Positions 1-10,515 of a stretch of DNA of 64,000 nt are shown in pieces. Source of the DNA: Ruegeria sp. HKCCSA071 (GTDB taxonomy: Bacteria; Pseudomonadota; Alphaproteobacteria; Rhodobacterales; Rhodobacteraceae). Location: assembly GCF_017872555.1 (NCBI RefSeq), contig NZ_JAEDOX010000003.1, positions 124,001 through 188,000 of the forward strand, given 5' to 3'. A program made the translations under genes and the position numbers. The notes under the pieces were generated by a model, which was not told the origin of the DNA, did not search any database, and saw nothing but the letters and a program-made list of their open reading frames with translations. Numbering within the stretch: position 1 is the stretch's first letter; each line of letters begins with the position of its first letter.

Positions 1-1310
1 GCGAAGTTCGCAGAGCCCCCTTCGACGATTTCCACAACCTTGCGGGCCAGATCGGCGGAGCCCTCCGAGCCCAGCTCCCAATGGCGCGACAGAACCGCCT
101 CGACCCCATGAGAGGCGCAATAATCCTTCACCGCCTGAACCTCGGCATCGGTGTCGGTGACAAAGTGGTTGATGGCGACAACAACCGGCACACCGAACGA
201 CTTCACGTTCTCGATATGGCGGCCCAGGTTGGCGCAGCCCGCCTTGACCGCAGCGACATTCTCGGCACCCAGATCGGCCTTGGCGACACCGCCATTCATC
301 TTCATCGCGCGCACGGTGGCAACCAGAACCACGGCAGAGGGCGCAATGCCCGCCTTGCGGCACTTGATGTTCATGAACTTCTCGGCACCCAGATCGGCGC
401 CAAAGCCCGCCTCGGTCACCACATAGTCAGCCACTTTCAGCGCAGTCTTGGTCGCGATCACCGAGTTGCAGCCATGCGCAATGTTCGCGAACGGGCCACC
501 GTGGACAAAGGCCGGGTTGTTTTCCAGCGTCTGCACCAGGTTCGGCTGCATTGCGTCTTTCAGCAGAACGGTCATCGCGCCTTCGGCCTTGATGTCGCGG
601 CAATAGACCGGCGTCTTGTCGCGGCGATAGGCCACGATGATATCACCCAGACGCTTTTCCAGGTCCTTTAGGTCGTTTGACAGGCACAGGATCGCCATGA
701 CCTCGGACGCCACGGTGATGTCAAAACCTGTTTCGCGCGGGAACCCGTTCGACACGCCGCCCAGGCTGGCGGTGATCTGGCGCAGGGCACGGTCGTTCAT
801 GTCGACCACACGACGCCATGCGACCCGGCGGGTGTCGATCTCGCATTCATTGCCCCAGTAGATGTGGTTGTCGATCATCGCCGACAGCAGCGAATGGGCC
901 GAGGTGATCGCATGAAAATCGCCGGTGAAGTGCAGGTTCATCTCTTCCATCGGAACAACCTGCGCATAGCCGCCACCCGCTGCGCCACCCTTCATGCCGA
1001 AGTTCGGGCCCAGCGAGGCCTCGCGGATACAGATCATCGCGTTCTTGCCGATGCGGTTCAGGCCATCACCCAGACCAACCGTTGTGGTCGTCTTCCCCTC
1101 ACCCGCAGGTGTCGGGTTGATCGCCGTCACCAGCACCAGCTTGCCGTCCTCACGACCCTGCACCGAGTTGATGAACTCCTGGCTCACCTTCGCCTTGTCA
1201 TGCCCATACGGCAACAGATCGTCACTGGATATTCCAAGCTTCGCGCCGATCTCCTGGATCGGCTTCTTATTCGCTTCACGCGCAATTTCGATGTCGGATT
1301 TATAGCTCAT
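1..1310 (-). CDS. fhs: Formate--tetrahydrofolate ligase, 3' end cut by window edge
   Basis: Joins formate to tetrahydrofolate using ATP, giving 10-formyl-THF for one-carbon metabolism in the cytoplasm. About 436 codons are visible of a family that is usually near 555 residues, so the C-terminal fifth lies outside the window. The N-terminus begins [13 protein letters not shown], and the nucleotide-binding loop [11 protein letters not shown] follows near residue 67. The segments [20 protein letters not shown] and [12 protein letters not shown] are typical of the family. The start is the ATG whose complement lies at 1308-1310. The upstream gene on this strand is the MOSC protein, about 145 bp away. 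A functional link to the formate dehydrogenase 50 kb away is metabolic only. Family assignment is secure. Confidence 0.97.
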   Translation of the reverse strand, partial: MSYKSDIEIAREANKKPIQEIGAKLGISSDDLLPYGHDKAKVSQEFINSVQGREDGKLVLVTAINPTPAGEGKTTTTVGLGDGLNRIGKNAMICIREASLGPNFGMKGGAAGGGYAQVVPMEEMNLHFTGDFHAITSAHSLLSAMIDNHIYWGNECEIDTRRVAWRRVVDMNDRALRQITASLGGVSNGFPRETGFDITVASEVMAILCLSNDLKDLEKRLGDIIVAYRRDKTPVYCRDIKAEGAMTVLLKDAMQPNLVQTLENNPAFVHGGPFANIAHGCNSVIATKTALKVADYVVTEAGFGADLGAEKFMNIKCRKAGIAPSAVVLVATVRAMKMNGGVAKADLGAENVAAVKAGCANLGRHIENVKSFGVPVVVAINHFVTDTDAEVQAVKDYCASHGVEAVLSRHWELGSEGSADLARKVVEIVEGGSANF

Positions 1311-1343
1311 TGGCCGGGGTCCTTGATTGAATACCGTGCAAAA

Positions 1344-1360
1344 CCGACGTCTAACGTCGG
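1344..1360 (-). terminator. Small hairpin between MOSC gene and fhs
   Basis: CCGACGT and ACGTCGG form a perfect 7-bp stem with a 3-nt loop. On the minus strand it is followed by TTTT, so it may weakly terminate transcription coming from the MOSC gene. It could also be a fold in the fhs leader. The T-run is short, hence low confidence. Confidence 0.35.
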
Positions 1361-1454
1361 CGCTACGCATTCCATACCCTTGTGTACAATCTGATTAGCC
1401 ATGGATTCCGACATTCTGGCGTCGCGAAGCGTCGTCAGGTCAATTCATCTGTAA

Positions 1455-2051
1455 CTAATCGGAAACCTGCATATTTTCAGGGCTCCAGGCAGGCTGGTCT
1501 GGAACAAAGAGCTTGAGGTGATCGCCCAGTTGAATGCGCCCAGGACGTTCGACCCAGCCCGTGACACCGCGGCGCCCGACGGCAGCAGGTTTGAACCCTG
1601 CACCATACCCCTGATGATCCGCTTCGATTTCGCGACCGGGCAATACGCAGGGTGCGTTTTCCATATCCACAGTAATCGTCAGCCCGTTGACCGCCTGAAG
1701 ACGCGAGGACGGCGGAATGTGCGAGAAATCCGGTATACCTTTCAGCACTATGGATGCGCCGAGATAAGACGGGTCAAGCTGGTCCAGCCCCATGTTCTGC
1801 GCGATCTGCTGCAACTCTTCCAAGGACAGCACCGACAGTTGACGAACATTGCGGATTTCTGTGCCCTTGGGATAGAGGTTCGAGACCCGAACACAGGACG
1901 CACGGCTCAGACCTTCGTGCCGTTCGCCTTTCGCACCCTCAAACCCAAGATCCAACAACTCCACGGGCTTGGCACGCAGCGATCCGCCGGCAGGAACAAG
2001 ACCCAGCCAAACGACTTCGGCTGCAAATTCGGTTTCCCGTAAAAACGGCAT
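1455..2051 (-). CDS. MOSC domain-containing protein
   Basis: A 198-residue protein resembling stand-alone MOSC-domain proteins (the domain of the molybdenum cofactor sulfurase C-terminus), which bind metal-sulfur groups or act on N-hydroxylated compounds with the molybdenum cofactor. Features that fit are the segment GERHEG near residue 45, a central VRQLSVLS / MGLDQLDPSYLGASIVLKGI stretch, and ENAPCVLPGREIE with the conserved cysteine region near residue 133. I chose the ATG at 2051 (MPFLRETEF) because AAGGG lies about 8 nt upstream; an in-frame ATG 36 bp further up is less likely. It is a lone gene between ftsH and fhs. The substrate cannot be inferred. Confidence 0.8.
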   Translation of the reverse strand: MPFLRETEFAAEVVWLGLVPAGGSLRAKPVELLDLGFEGAKGERHEGLSRASCVRVSNLYPKGTEIRNVRQLSVLSLEELQQIAQNMGLDQLDPSYLGASIVLKGIPDFSHIPPSSRLQAVNGLTITVDMENAPCVLPGREIEADHQGYGAGFKPAAVGRRGVTGWVERPGRIQLGDHLKLFVPDQPAWSPENMQVSD

Positions 2052-2119
2052 ACGCGTTTCCCTTCCCATTGGTGTCTGCCAGCGCATAATGCCCAGTAAC
2101 GCTCTGATGGAAAGAGAAT

Positions 2120-2141
2120 AACCCGGGTCAGAGCCCGGGTT
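2120..2141 (-). terminator. Rho-independent terminator after ftsH
   Basis: AACCCGGG and CCCGGGTT make a perfect 8-bp stem around a 6-nt loop, starting 9 bp past the ftsH stop codon. On the minus strand it is followed by the T-rich stretch ATTCTCTTT. It marks the end of the long tol-pal/tilS/ftsH transcription unit. Confidence 0.75.
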
Positions 2142-2149
2142 CTTGCTGG

Positions 2150-4066
2150 TTATGCTGTCGGTTCAGGTTCCATCCCGCCCTCAGGCGGTGATTTCTTGGC
2201 CTTGGTCTTGGGGATGGCTGTCACGCTGGGCGCACTGCCCTCGTCCGACTTGTCATTCTGGTCATCGCTGTCGCCGGGCGACTCCCCGTTCATGACGCGT
2301 TTGATTTCGTCACCGGTCAGCGTTTCGTATTCCAGCAAACCTTGGGCCAAACGCTCCCATTCCTCGTTCTGATCGGTCAGAATCTTGTGCGCCTGTTCAT
2401 AGCCTTGCTGGATCAGGCGCTTTACCTCTTCTTCAATCAGCTCCTTGGTATGAGCCGATACCGAGAACCCGGCAGTATTGCCCTGGTATCCCTCATGCGC
2501 CTCGGCATAGTCGATATTGCCAACCTTGTCTGACATACCCCAGCGCATCACCATGGCACGTGCCAGTTGGCTGGCCTGCATGATGTCCCCGGCAGGACCG
2601 TTCGACACGTGATCTTCGCCATACTTGATGACTTCGGCAGCTTTACCCGCCATGGTCATCGCCAGCTTCTGTTCGCATTCATCACGGTGATAGTTCAGGC
2701 GATCCATTTCCGGCAGCGAAACCACCATACCCAGCGCGCCTCCGCGCGGTATGATTGTCGCCTTGTAGACCGGATCGCACATGGGCAGAGACAGACCAAC
2801 AACAGCATGACCCGCTTCGTGATAGGCTGTTTTTTCCTTCTGATCCTGCGTCAGCACCATCGAGCGGCGCTCGGCCCCCATCATCACCTTGTCCTTGGCG
2901 TTTTCAAAATCTTCCATGGTGACAAAGCGACGGCCCACGCGCGCGGCCATCAACGCAGCCTCGTTCACGAGGTTGGCCAAATCCGCACCCGAAAAGCCCG
3001 GCGTACCGCGCGCGATGATGCGCAGATCAACATCCGGGCCCAGCGGCGTCTTACGTGCGTGAACGCCCAGAATTTTCTCGCGGCCCTTGATGTCCGGGTT
3101 GCCCACTGTGACCTGACGGTCGAACCGGCCCGGTCGCAGCAGCGCAGGGTCCAGAACATCCTTGCGGTTTGTCGCCGCCAGAATGATTACACCTTCGTTG
3201 GCCTCAAACCCGTCCATTTCGACCAGCAACTGGTTGAGCGTTTGTTCCCGCTCGTCATTGCCGCCGCCATACCCGGCACCACGATGGCGGCCCACAGCGT
3301 CAATCTCGTCGATAAAGACGATACAGGGTGCATTCTTTTTTGCCTGCTCGAACATGTCGCGCACGCGGGACGCACCGACACCAACGAACATTTCGACAAA
3401 ATCCGAACCCGAGATGGTGAAGAACGGCACGCCTGCCTCACCCGCAATGGCACGGGCCAACAGCGTCTTACCGGTACCCGGAGGGCCGACAAGCAATGCG
3501 CCCTTGGGGATCTTGCCACCAAGGCGGCTGAACTTCTGCGGGTTGCGCAGGAATTCGACAATCTCTTCCAGCTCTTCCTTGGCCTCGTCGATACCGGCAA
3601 CATCGTCAAAGGTCACGCGGCCATGCTTTTCAGTCAGCATCTTGGCCTTGGATTTGCCAAAGCCCATCGCGCCACCTTTGCCACCGCCCTGCATCCGGTT
3701 CATGAAATAGACCCAGACACCGATCAGTAACAGGAAAGGCAGCAGCGTGATCAGGAATGACTGAAAGCCTGATTGCTGTTGCTTTACAGCCTGAACGGGG
3801 ATGTTTTCCTCTATCAGAAGCTTGGTCACTTCGGCGTCGCCGGGTTTGATCGTGACATAGCTTGCACCGCTTTGCATGGTATAGCGAATCTGTTCACCAT
3901 CCAGGGTCACGTTCTTGACTTCACCGCTTTGGACGGCACCGACAAAGTCGGAATAGGTTTTCTCGTTGCTCTGAAGCGTTCCGCCCGGTCCACTGAACAG
4001 ATTGAACAGTGCAAGAATGAGCAGGAACAAAACGACCCAAAACGCGATATTGCGAGCGTTGCCCAA
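2150..4066 (-). CDS. ftsH: ATP-dependent zinc metalloprotease FtsH
   Basis: Membrane-anchored AAA+ protease (638 residues) that degrades misfolded membrane proteins and regulatory substrates. Two membrane segments lie at about residues 8-25 and 102-122, flanking a periplasmic domain. The AAA module has Walker A GPPGTGKT (about 194-201), Walker B IVFIDEID (about 249-256) and the second region of homology ending RPGRFDR (about 312-318). The zinc site HEAGH lies at about 416-420. The C-terminal 40 residues are polar and Pro/Lys-rich, as in other alphaproteobacteria. The start is a TTG with AGGAG about 7 nt upstream (TTAGGAGAATTTCC). It lies 75 bp downstream of tilS in the same direction, so it probably shares transcription with the tol-pal-tilS genes and may have its own promoter in the gap. 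Confidence 0.98.
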   Translation of the reverse strand: MGNARNIAFWVVLFLLILALFNLFSGPGGTLQSNEKTYSDFVGAVQSGEVKNVTLDGEQIRYTMQSGASYVTIKPGDAEVTKLLIEENIPVQAVKQQQSGFQSFLITLLPFLLLIGVWVYFMNRMQGGGKGGAMGFGKSKAKMLTEKHGRVTFDDVAGIDEAKEELEEIVEFLRNPQKFSRLGGKIPKGALLVGPPGTGKTLLARAIAGEAGVPFFTISGSDFVEMFVGVGASRVRDMFEQAKKNAPCIVFIDEIDAVGRHRGAGYGGGNDEREQTLNQLLVEMDGFEANEGVIILAATNRKDVLDPALLRPGRFDRQVTVGNPDIKGREKILGVHARKTPLGPDVDLRIIARGTPGFSGADLANLVNEAALMAARVGRRFVTMEDFENAKDKVMMGAERRSMVLTQDQKEKTAYHEAGHAVVGLSLPMCDPVYKATIIPRGGALGMVVSLPEMDRLNYHRDECEQKLAMTMAGKAAEVIKYGEDHVSNGPAGDIMQASQLARAMVMRWGMSDKVGNIDYAEAHEGYQGNTAGFSVSAHTKELIEEEVKRLIQQGYEQAHKILTDQNEEWERLAQGLLEYETLTGDEIKRVMNGESPGDSDDQNDKSDEGSAPSVTAIPKTKAKKSPPEGGMEPEPTA

Positions 4067-4141
4067 GGAAATTCTCCTAAAAGTTCCGGCAGGTGAGACG
4101 CTGCCAAGTTACCTCTTAAAATAGAGAGGATTGTCGTATGT

Positions 4142-5401
4142 TCAATGCGATAAAAAAGATGCGTGGAACTCGGGCCAATCTGACGCAAGCCTAGCCTGCC
4201 AACCATTCGCAAGACCCGCAAGCGGGGCGGCCAGCACCCTGTCCGCATTCCAAACCGCAGGCGTCGCCGTCAAAGCTATCCTGGGACGTCCGGTTGCACG
4301 CCACTCGGGCACCTGTTGCAACCCTTCACCCCCCAAAGCACGGATTTCTGCGCCCATTGTTGCGGGTCCACTGACCCGCCATTTGCCATCCCACACAGCA
4401 CCGGGCGCCGCCATCTGAGATTTCACGGCATTAAATTCCCTGCAAATCCAAACACTCCCGCCTTGTGGAACAATCAGACAACCGCCCACTGACGCCGGTT
4501 GCCCATTCGCAACTGCATCCATCGCCCGATCCACTGCCGCCTGACGCGGGGGATAACCCGACCCAGCAATCCATGAGAGGATTCCCAGCAGGACACGACG
4601 CCGAATCTCAAGGGGCAACGCGGCAAATCCGGCCCGGTTCACCCTCACGTCACTTTGATCGACCTGCGCCACGGACCGTGCGGATTCTTGCGCACAGACG
4701 CCAAGTGCCGTGTGTGCCTGCGCCAGATTGTCCGCCACGCGGGACAATGAAAGCGCATCAATTCCCAAAGGTTCTAGACCACCCAAAGCTTCGCGCGCCT
4801 TGATCCGGTCGAAACTGGCATCCTGATTCGAAGGATCGTCCACCCATGCCACGCCAGTCTCAGTCAGATAGGTGCGCAGCTGTTCACGGGTGATCCCCAG
4901 CATCGGACGCAGCAACGTCAGCCCCTGCTGTTTCCGAATAGCCGACATGCCGGACAGGCCCGTGACCCCGGATGATCGGCCCAACCGCATCAACAGTGTT
5001 TCCGCCTGATCATCTGCGGTGTGGCCTAGCGCAATGGCATCGATTCCGCGACCCTTTGCCCATTCGGATAATAAATCATACCGCGCCTGACGTGCCCGGT
5101 CCTGCAAGTTGCCAGTACCGTCCCATCCCGACCAACGCAGCGTATCATGAGACATCCCCAACGCAGCAGCCTGCCGGGATACCGTTTCGGCCTCGCGCGC
5201 GGATTCGGGGCGCAACCCGTGGTCGACCGTGGTAACGAAAAGGGTGATGGCCTCATCCTGCGCCACCTGATGCAAAAGTTGCATCAAGGCGACGGAATCG
5301 CCGCCTCCCGAAACTGCAATCCCCAACTTGCGCGGAAGTGTTTCGGGTAGCCGGGCGCGAAGGTCTGCAAGTAGTTTGCCGGAGTGATGGTTCAAGTACA
5401 T
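4142..5401 (-). CDS. tilS: tRNA(Ile)-lysidine synthetase TilS
   Basis: Modifies the wobble C34 of the tRNA-Ile that reads AUA, attaching lysine with ATP, so that AUA is read as Ile rather than Met; essential in most bacteria. The protein has 419 residues. The N-type PP-loop AVSGGGDSVALM sits at about residues 29-40, followed by the TilS signature LGHTADDQAETLLMRLGRSS near residue 125. The C-terminal region is more divergent, as usual for the family. The ATG overlaps the last 10 bp of cpoB in another frame, which suggests translational coupling. ileS, also in the isoleucine decoding path, is 20 kb away and unlinked. Confidence 0.96.
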   Translation of the reverse strand: MYLNHHSGKLLADLRARLPETLPRKLGIAVSGGGDSVALMQLLHQVAQDEAITLFVTTVDHGLRPESAREAETVSRQAAALGMSHDTLRWSGWDGTGNLQDRARQARYDLLSEWAKGRGIDAIALGHTADDQAETLLMRLGRSSGVTGLSGMSAIRKQQGLTLLRPMLGITREQLRTYLTETGVAWVDDPSNQDASFDRIKAREALGGLEPLGIDALSLSRVADNLAQAHTALGVCAQESARSVAQVDQSDVRVNRAGFAALPLEIRRRVLLGILSWIAGSGYPPRQAAVDRAMDAVANGQPASVGGCLIVPQGGSVWICREFNAVKSQMAAPGAVWDGKWRVSGPATMGAEIRALGGEGLQQVPEWRATGRPRIALTATPAVWNADRVLAAPLAGLANGWQARLASDWPEFHASFLSH

Positions 5402-6219
5402 CCCAACGCGGTCATCTCCTGCGTGGCGCTCGAAAACTCTGGCGCAGAAGGAAAGCGTACTCCGACCTCGTTCAGCGTGATGCAGGCCTGATCGGTCTGT
5501 CCCAAACGGCCAAGCGCCGCGCCCAGTTCGTACAGTGCCTCGGGTGCAAATGCGCCCTCGGAATCACCCGTGAAGCTGGCCAGGAATGCCCGGGCTGCTT
5601 CTCGTGTGTCGCCAATCCCTTCTAGGGCATGACCGCGTTTCAGGTTGGCTTCGGGCGCCAGCGGACTGCCGGGATAGCTTGTTTCAAACTGCGCAAACAA
5701 CGTGGCAGCAGTCTGGAAATCGCCGTCGGCCAACGCTTGCGAAGCTGCGTCAAAATCAGCGCGTTCACCTATGGCCAGTTCACCATGATCAGTTGCCGTT
5801 GGCGTTTCGATACTTGTTGGCCCGGTTATAGCAGTGGCCGTGTCACCACCAAGTGTCGAGGTCTCACCCAACGTCGACAAATCGCCGCCTTCCAGTTCAA
5901 CCAGCCTGAACTCAAGGTCACCGATTCGGTTGGTGCCGTCAGTGACAATGTTCTGCACCCGCTGGTTCAATTGCTCGGTCTGGCGGGTCAGGCGCTGCAA
6001 TTCGGCCTCGATGGCATCCACCCGTTCAAGGACCGAACTGCCGGACAGGTTTGGTGCGGGCGAACCCGTAGTGGAAAACTCGCGCTTCAAACGCTGAATT
6101 TCCACATGCAATACCGTCAGTTCCTGACGGATATCCGCAAGGGTCTGTTGATCCTGTGCCTGTGCAACACCAGCCGTCGCCACAACCGCCGCCAAAACCC
6201 ATCCTGCAATGCGCATCAT
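5392..6219 (-). CDS. cpoB: Tol-Pal system periplasmic protein CpoB (YbgF)
   Basis: Periplasmic partner of the Tol-Pal complex that coordinates outer-membrane constriction with peptidoglycan synthesis at division. The 275-residue product starts with a signal peptide (cleavage likely after AQA, about residue 21). A coiled-coil stretch with heptad-like Leu spacing follows (about 27-105, including a QQLTRQTEQLNQ-type segment), then a low-complexity Thr/Gly linker, and C-terminal TPR repeats from about residue 150 (ALADGDFQTAATLFAQF, YPGSPLAPEANL, and GAFAPEALYELGAALGRLGQ). It begins 1 bp after the pal stop codon and overlaps tilS by 10 bp, so it sits inside a coupled operon. Confidence 0.95.
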   Translation of the reverse strand: MMRIAGWVLAAVVATAGVAQAQDQQTLADIRQELTVLHVEIQRLKREFSTTGSPAPNLSGSSVLERVDAIEAELQRLTRQTEQLNQRVQNIVTDGTNRIGDLEFRLVELEGGDLSTLGETSTLGGDTATAITGPTSIETPTATDHGELAIGERADFDAASQALADGDFQTAATLFAQFETSYPGSPLAPEANLKRGHALEGIGDTREAARAFLASFTGDSEGAFAPEALYELGAALGRLGQTDQACITLNEVGVRFPSAPEFSSATQEMTALGCT

Positions 6220-6220
6220 C

Positions 6221-6730
6221 TTACCCCAGAGTTGACCCGGTCAGAACTGTTACTGCACGACGGTTCTTGGAATAACATTCCTCGGTGCTGCAAATCTCGA
6301 TCGGGCGTTCCTTGCCATAGCTCACGGTGTTCAGGCGGCTGCCCGCAACGCCGCGCGAAATCAGGTACTCACGCGCAGCGTTCGCCCGGCGTGCGCCCAG
6401 TGCAAGGTTGTATTCCCGCGTGCCCTGCTCATCCGCGTGGCCTTCGATCGTTGCGACAAAATCCGGATTGGCCAGCAGCCAGTCCGCCTGCCCTTGCAGC
6501 ACTGTTTGCGCCTCGGGCGACAGGGTTGACTGGTCAACGGCAAACAGGACACGGTCCCCGACTGTTTGCTGGAAATACGCGGGCGAGCGCGGATCACTCG
6601 GTGATCCGGGGACAATGGATCCAATGCCCCCGTTACCACCACCGCCACCCAAGGCTGAGGGGTCATTGTTTGTGCAGGCGGCGATCACACTCAGCGCGCC
6701 CAGCGCCAGAACTTTGCTCAATACGTTCAT
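6221..6730 (-). CDS. pal: Peptidoglycan-associated lipoprotein Pal
   Basis: Outer-membrane lipoprotein that binds peptidoglycan and TolB, tethering the outer membrane to the wall. The 169-residue protein has a type II signal peptide with lipobox VIAAC (Cys19), a Gly/Ser-rich linker (about 28-45) and an OmpA-like domain. That domain contains IEGHADEQGTREYNLALGAR (about 98-117), with the Asp and Arg that bind diaminopimelate in this family. Length and layout match typical Pal. The gene lies 72 bp downstream of tolB and 1 bp upstream of cpoB. Confidence 0.97.
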   Translation of the reverse strand: MNVLSKVLALGALSVIAACTNNDPSALGGGGGNGGIGSIVPGSPSDPRSPAYFQQTVGDRVLFAVDQSTLSPEAQTVLQGQADWLLANPDFVATIEGHADEQGTREYNLALGARRANAAREYLISRGVAGSRLNTVSYGKERPIEICSTEECYSKNRRAVTVLTGSTLG

Positions 6731-6802
6731 TTCAGGTGCCTCGTGTTATGTTTATTGCCGCCTGTCTACCACAGGGACGATTTGTTGTGAACTTTGCTGC
6801 GA

Positions 6803-8122
6803 TCAATTCTGCAATGGACCCCAGGACGGATCGCTGCCGCCGTCCGGTGTACGTACCGGGCGCAGGTTCCTGCCCGAGATATCCACCGAGTAAAGCGATG
6901 CCCTACCACTGGCCCCCTGCGTTTCGCGGGTAAACATGATGACCCGGCCATTGGGCGACCACGTGGGGCCTTCATCCAGGAAAGAGGCTGTCAGCAAACG
7001 TTCTTCTGACCCGTCGATGCGCATCACGCCGATATGGAACCGGCCCTGGTTCTGCTTGGTAAAGGCGATCAGGTCGCCGCGCGGTGACCAGACCGGGGTA
7101 CCATAGCGGCCCGCGCCAAAGCTGATCCGCGTGGCCTCGCCCCCGTTTGCTGCCATCACGTACAATTGCGGTGTGCCGGAGCGGTCGCTTTCAAAGACGA
7201 TCCGGCTGCCATCAGGTGAATAGCTGGGGGCCGTTTCAATTGCAGGCGTGTTGGTCAGGCGCGTACTTTGCCCCGAGGCGATATCCATCTTCCACAGATC
7301 GGTATTGCCGCCCTGAATCAGCGAATAGACAATCGACCGGCCATCTGGCGAGAACCGTGGCGAAAAGCTCATCGTCCCGTCCTGCGTCTTCAGTTCCCGT
7401 GGTTTCGGGCGCCCGACTTCAGTCACGTAAATGCGCGGGCTGCCGCTTTCATAACTTGTATAAAGCAGCCGGTCACCGGTGGGTGAGAACCGAGGCGCCA
7501 GAACGATTGCGGCGCTGTCAGTCATGTACTGCACATTCGCGCCATCGTAATCCATGATCGCCAAACGCTTCAGGCGCTGGTCCTTCGGCCCGCTTTCCGA
7601 AACAAAGGCAACGCGGCTGTCAAAATAACCGCCTTCACCTGTGATCCGGCTATAGACCTGATCGGCCACCTTATGCGCCATGCGCCGCCACCCCTCGGTG
7701 GTACCTGCCAGTTGAAGGCCATTGCCCAGTTCCTGGCCCGAAAACACATCCCACACCCGGAACCGGACCGTCAGTTTCTGACCGGACACATTGACAGCGC
7801 CCGTGACCAGCGCGTCAGCGTTGATCGCCTTCCAATCCGCAAACTGAACCGGAGCTTCGAAGCTGCTGACCCGGCTGATGAACGCATCCGAGGAGATTTC
7901 GCGGAACAACCCGGTCCCGGTCAGGTCAGCCGCCACCACGCGCGAGATATCCTGCGCGAACTGAGCTGCGGCCGGACTGTCCGGCACAAAATCCGGAACG
8001 GCAAAGGGCAAGGGTTCGATAATCCCCTCATCCAGTTCCAGACGCAAGGGCCCGTTCTGTGCATAAACCGGCGCAGACATCAGTGTCAGGCCGACAAAGA
8101 GGCTGGTCAGAAGCTTCATCAT
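6803..8122 (-). CDS. tolB: Tol-Pal system beta-propeller protein TolB
   Basis: Periplasmic protein that switches between Pal and TolA contacts. It has 439 residues: signal peptide (about 1-21, ending PVYAQ), an N-terminal alpha/beta domain (about 25-165), and a six-bladed propeller (about 170-435). The propeller shows repeated WD40-like units such as [28 protein letters not shown] and [16 protein letters not shown], then [13 protein letters not shown] and [13 protein letters not shown]. Its ATG overlaps the tolA stop by 4 bp (ATGA), so translation is probably coupled. Confidence 0.97.
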   Translation of the reverse strand: MMKLLTSLFVGLTLMSAPVYAQNGPLRLELDEGIIEPLPFAVPDFVPDSPAAAQFAQDISRVVAADLTGTGLFREISSDAFISRVSSFEAPVQFADWKAINADALVTGAVNVSGQKLTVRFRVWDVFSGQELGNGLQLAGTTEGWRRMAHKVADQVYSRITGEGGYFDSRVAFVSESGPKDQRLKRLAIMDYDGANVQYMTDSAAIVLAPRFSPTGDRLLYTSYESGSPRIYVTEVGRPKPRELKTQDGTMSFSPRFSPDGRSIVYSLIQGGNTDLWKMDIASGQSTRLTNTPAIETAPSYSPDGSRIVFESDRSGTPQLYVMAANGGEATRISFGAGRYGTPVWSPRGDLIAFTKQNQGRFHIGVMRIDGSEERLLTASFLDEGPTWSPNGRVIMFTRETQGASGRASLYSVDISGRNLRPVRTPDGGSDPSWGPLQN

Positions 8123-9222
8123 TTGATCCGCATCCTCTCGGGGTTAAATGTAATCTCAACATCCTGCCAATGTTCGTATTTGTCAGCAGGCAAATCATAT
8201 CCTTTGGCTCCGCAGCGCAAAATAGCGCGTCGCGCGGCTTCGTAGGCTTGTTTAACGGCTCCTGCCGAGCCGCCAGAGCTGTCCAGCATCCGAACACTGC
8301 CGTCGACGACCGTACCATCGCGGTTCAGTGAGAACGCAACAACAACCACAATGTTCAGCGCATCCGTGGACAAGGAACCCACATTCCAACATCCAGAAAC
8401 AGCCAGTCGCATCGCGTCTTTCTCTCCGCTGGTCAGCGGTGGGCCAGAAGGTTCGGACCCGCTGCCCAAGGCTTCGGCCAGGGCGTCGTTGATTGCCGTT
8501 TCATCGGTTTGTTTTTCGGGTTCCGCGGTCGCCTCAGGCGTTTTGACCACAGCGGGTTCCTGCGGCGGGTTTGGCCGGTTTGGACGCACGCGCGGCCGCG
8601 GAGATGTCAGGGGCGACTGTTCCTTGGCTTCCTCTGCCTCGGTCACAATCTCCGGGGCTGCCTCTTGCGGCGCGGTCTGATCCTGCTGTTCCTGCTGAAC
8701 CTCTGCGCCTTCATCCAGGGATACCGGCGGCGTTTCAAAATCATCAGGCTTTGCCTCGGGCGGTGGCAGAGCTATCGCCTCGGGCGCGACGCGATCTGAT
8801 GGACGCGGCTGTGCCTCCGGACCGGGCGGCGCAGGCTGTGCAACAGGTTCGACCTGAGGTTCCGTCAGAACCGGAGGCTCGTCAGGAACCTCCGGTTCTG
8901 GCGGCGCTTCCACGATGATGGGCTCTGGCTCTGGTTCTGGTTCAGCCGGTGCAACAGGTTCAGGGCGGGGCTGTTCATCAATCTTGGGTTCCGGCGGCTT
9001 GGTCACAGCCTCCGGCTCGGGCGGTTGCTGCAACGCGGTCGGCACTTCGGGGAGTTCCGGCGCATCCCGCTGGGCCGTCATGGCCGCGAATTGTTCAGCC
9101 GTGATCACTGAGACATCCTGCACAGCCATCGGCAACGGTTCGGACCGGAAGGTACCGCCGAACATCGCCCATCCGATCAGGCTGACATGCGCAATCGCTG
9201 AAATCTTGGTGCCGGTATCCAC
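8119..9222 (-). CDS. tolA: TolA, energy-transducing inner-membrane protein
   Basis: Links the TolQR motor in the inner membrane to TolB/Pal. The 367-residue protein has an N-terminal membrane segment (about residues 8-22) and a long Pro/Glu-rich spacer (about 55-260, with PEPEPEP runs) instead of the Ala/Lys helix of enterobacterial TolA. A C-terminal TonB-like domain follows (about 275-365; [19 protein letters not shown] and [20 protein letters not shown]). Its C-terminus ends in RMRIK. The start is GTG, 9 bp after the tolR stop. The spacer composition is common in Rhodobacteraceae TolA, and identification relies mainly on position and the C-terminal domain. Confidence 0.93.
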   Translation of the reverse strand: MDTGTKISAIAHVSLIGWAMFGGTFRSEPLPMAVQDVSVITAEQFAAMTAQRDAPELPEVPTALQQPPEPEAVTKPPEPKIDEQPRPEPVAPAEPEPEPEPIIVEAPPEPEVPDEPPVLTEPQVEPVAQPAPPGPEAQPRPSDRVAPEAIALPPPEAKPDDFETPPVSLDEGAEVQQEQQDQTAPQEAAPEIVTEAEEAKEQSPLTSPRPRVRPNRPNPPQEPAVVKTPEATAEPEKQTDETAINDALAEALGSGSEPSGPPLTSGEKDAMRLAVSGCWNVGSLSTDALNIVVVVAFSLNRDGTVVDGSVRMLDSSGGSAGAVKQAYEAARRAILRCGAKGYDLPADKYEHWQDVEITFNPERMRIK

Positions 9223-9231
9223 CGTGCGACC

Positions 9232-9708
9232 TCACTCTCCACCTTCATCCAGCGTCGGCCCGCCGGTATCGGTTACAAGGCCAACGTTGGAAAACCCGCC
9301 CGCGTTCAGCGCACCCATGACCTGCATCACCTGTGCGTAAGGGATTGCACCATCGGCCCGCAGGAAAACCCGGTCACTGCTCCGCTCTGCCGCAATGGCA
9401 CGCAGTTTACCAATCAATTCTTCGCGCAACACATCGGTGGTCTGGATCTGCACGCGGCCGTCTGCGGTCAGGGTCACGGTCAAAGGCTCTTCATTGTCAC
9501 CGGGCAGCGCGCTGGCTGCGGTCTTGGGCAGATCGACCGGAACGCCAACCGTCAGCAATGGCGCGGCCACCATGAAGATGATCAGCAACACCAGCATGAC
9601 ATCCACGAATGGCGTCACATTGATCTCGGCCATCGGCTGTGCGCGACCGCGACGCCGACCACGTCTGCGCCCTTTGCCGCCCGACGATTGCTGGATCGCA
9701 GCGCCCAT
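9232..9708 (-). CDS. tolR: TolR, Tol-Pal proton-channel subunit
   Basis: ExbD/TolR family protein (158 residues) with a basic cytoplasmic N-terminus (GGKGRRRGRRRG) and one membrane segment (about 30-52). The segment begins EINVTPFVDVMLVLLIIFMV, and its Asp, in VTPFVDVMLV, is the proton-path residue of the family. The periplasmic domain follows, ending MQVMGALNAGGFSNVGLVTD. It starts 2 bp after the tolQ stop and is followed by tolA after 9 bp. Confidence 0.97.
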   Translation of the reverse strand: MGAAIQQSSGGKGRRRGRRRGRAQPMAEINVTPFVDVMLVLLIIFMVAAPLLTVGVPVDLPKTAASALPGDNEEPLTVTLTADGRVQIQTTDVLREELIGKLRAIAAERSSDRVFLRADGAIPYAQVMQVMGALNAGGFSNVGLVTDTGGPTLDEGGE

Positions 9709-9710
9709 CG

Positions 9711-10406
9711 TCAGCTGTCCAACTGGCGCGACAGGATGGTTGCGAATTCATCCGCAAAAGCTTCATAGCCGCCAACGATCCGGTCACTATCAGCGCTGAG
9801 TTTGTTATAGAAAATCACCGCCGGGATCGCCGCCAAAAGGCCCAAACCTGTCGCCATCAACGCCTCGGCAATACCAGGGGCCACAACGGCAAGGTTGGTG
9901 TTTTGCTGTTCGGCAATCTCGATGAACGCATTCATGATACCCCAAACGGTGCCAAACAGCCCGATAAACGGAGCCGTGGAGCCAACAGTCGCCAGTATGG
10001 GAAGCCCTTTTTGCAGGGTTTCCGCCTCTTTCGCGATAGCGACATCCATCGACCGGTCGATCCGCGCGGTTGCCCCGGCAATCAGCCCGCCATCATTGCG
10101 ATGCGACCTGCGCCATTCGATCATGCCTGATGCAAAGATTTTTTCCGAGCTGCCATCCGGCTGGGTTCCGATCTGCTCGAACAACTCATCCAACGGGTTG
10201 CCCGACCAGAAGCTTTCATCAAAAACCTGCGCCTCGCGTCGGGCCGCGCGATAGTTGATCAGCTTCTGAATGATGATCCCCCAGGACCAGATGGATGCGC
10301 CGGTAAGTACCAGCATCACCAGTTTGACGATAAAGGTCGCGCGGGCAAACAGCCCCCACATGGAGAAGTCGATCTCCTGCGCCAGCGCCAGCGTTTCAGC
10401 TTCCAT
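9711..10406 (-). CDS. tolQ: TolQ, Tol-Pal proton-channel subunit
   Basis: MotA/TolQ/ExbB family inner-membrane protein (231 residues) that forms the proton-driven motor with TolR. Three membrane segments are visible: about 18-40, 133-155 and 170-192. The conserved signature ATVGSTAPFIGLFGTVWGIM and the later GIAEALMATGLGLLAAIPAV are both present. It is the first of the tol genes, 109 bp downstream of ybgC, a gap large enough for a promoter, though I see no strong one. Confidence 0.97.
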   Translation of the reverse strand: MEAETLALAQEIDFSMWGLFARATFIVKLVMLVLTGASIWSWGIIIQKLINYRAARREAQVFDESFWSGNPLDELFEQIGTQPDGSSEKIFASGMIEWRRSHRNDGGLIAGATARIDRSMDVAIAKEAETLQKGLPILATVGSTAPFIGLFGTVWGIMNAFIEIAEQQNTNLAVVAPGIAEALMATGLGLLAAIPAVIFYNKLSADSDRIVGGYEAFADEFATILSRQLDS

Positions 10407-10515
10407 GAACCTGCTCTTTGTTTTGCCTGATGGCCGTTCGTTTGGCCTTGTTTTGCCAAACGCTATCTCAGTTGGTCATGAAAAGCCAACAGAACCACCC
10501 ATGGTCCGCAAATTG

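Noticed and set aside
2567..3730. Long open frame (387 codons) on the plus strand
   Set aside because: It lies entirely opposite ftsH and has no recognisable motifs; GC-rich coding DNA creates such antisense frames.
5629..6933. Open frame of 434 codons on the plus strand
   Set aside because: It spans the antisense of cpoB, pal and the tolB end, with Cys/Arg-rich composition unlike a real protein.
8400..9050. Repeat array in the tolA region
   Set aside because: The repetition is Pro/Glu codon bias in the TolA spacer, not a DNA repeat or CRISPR-like array.
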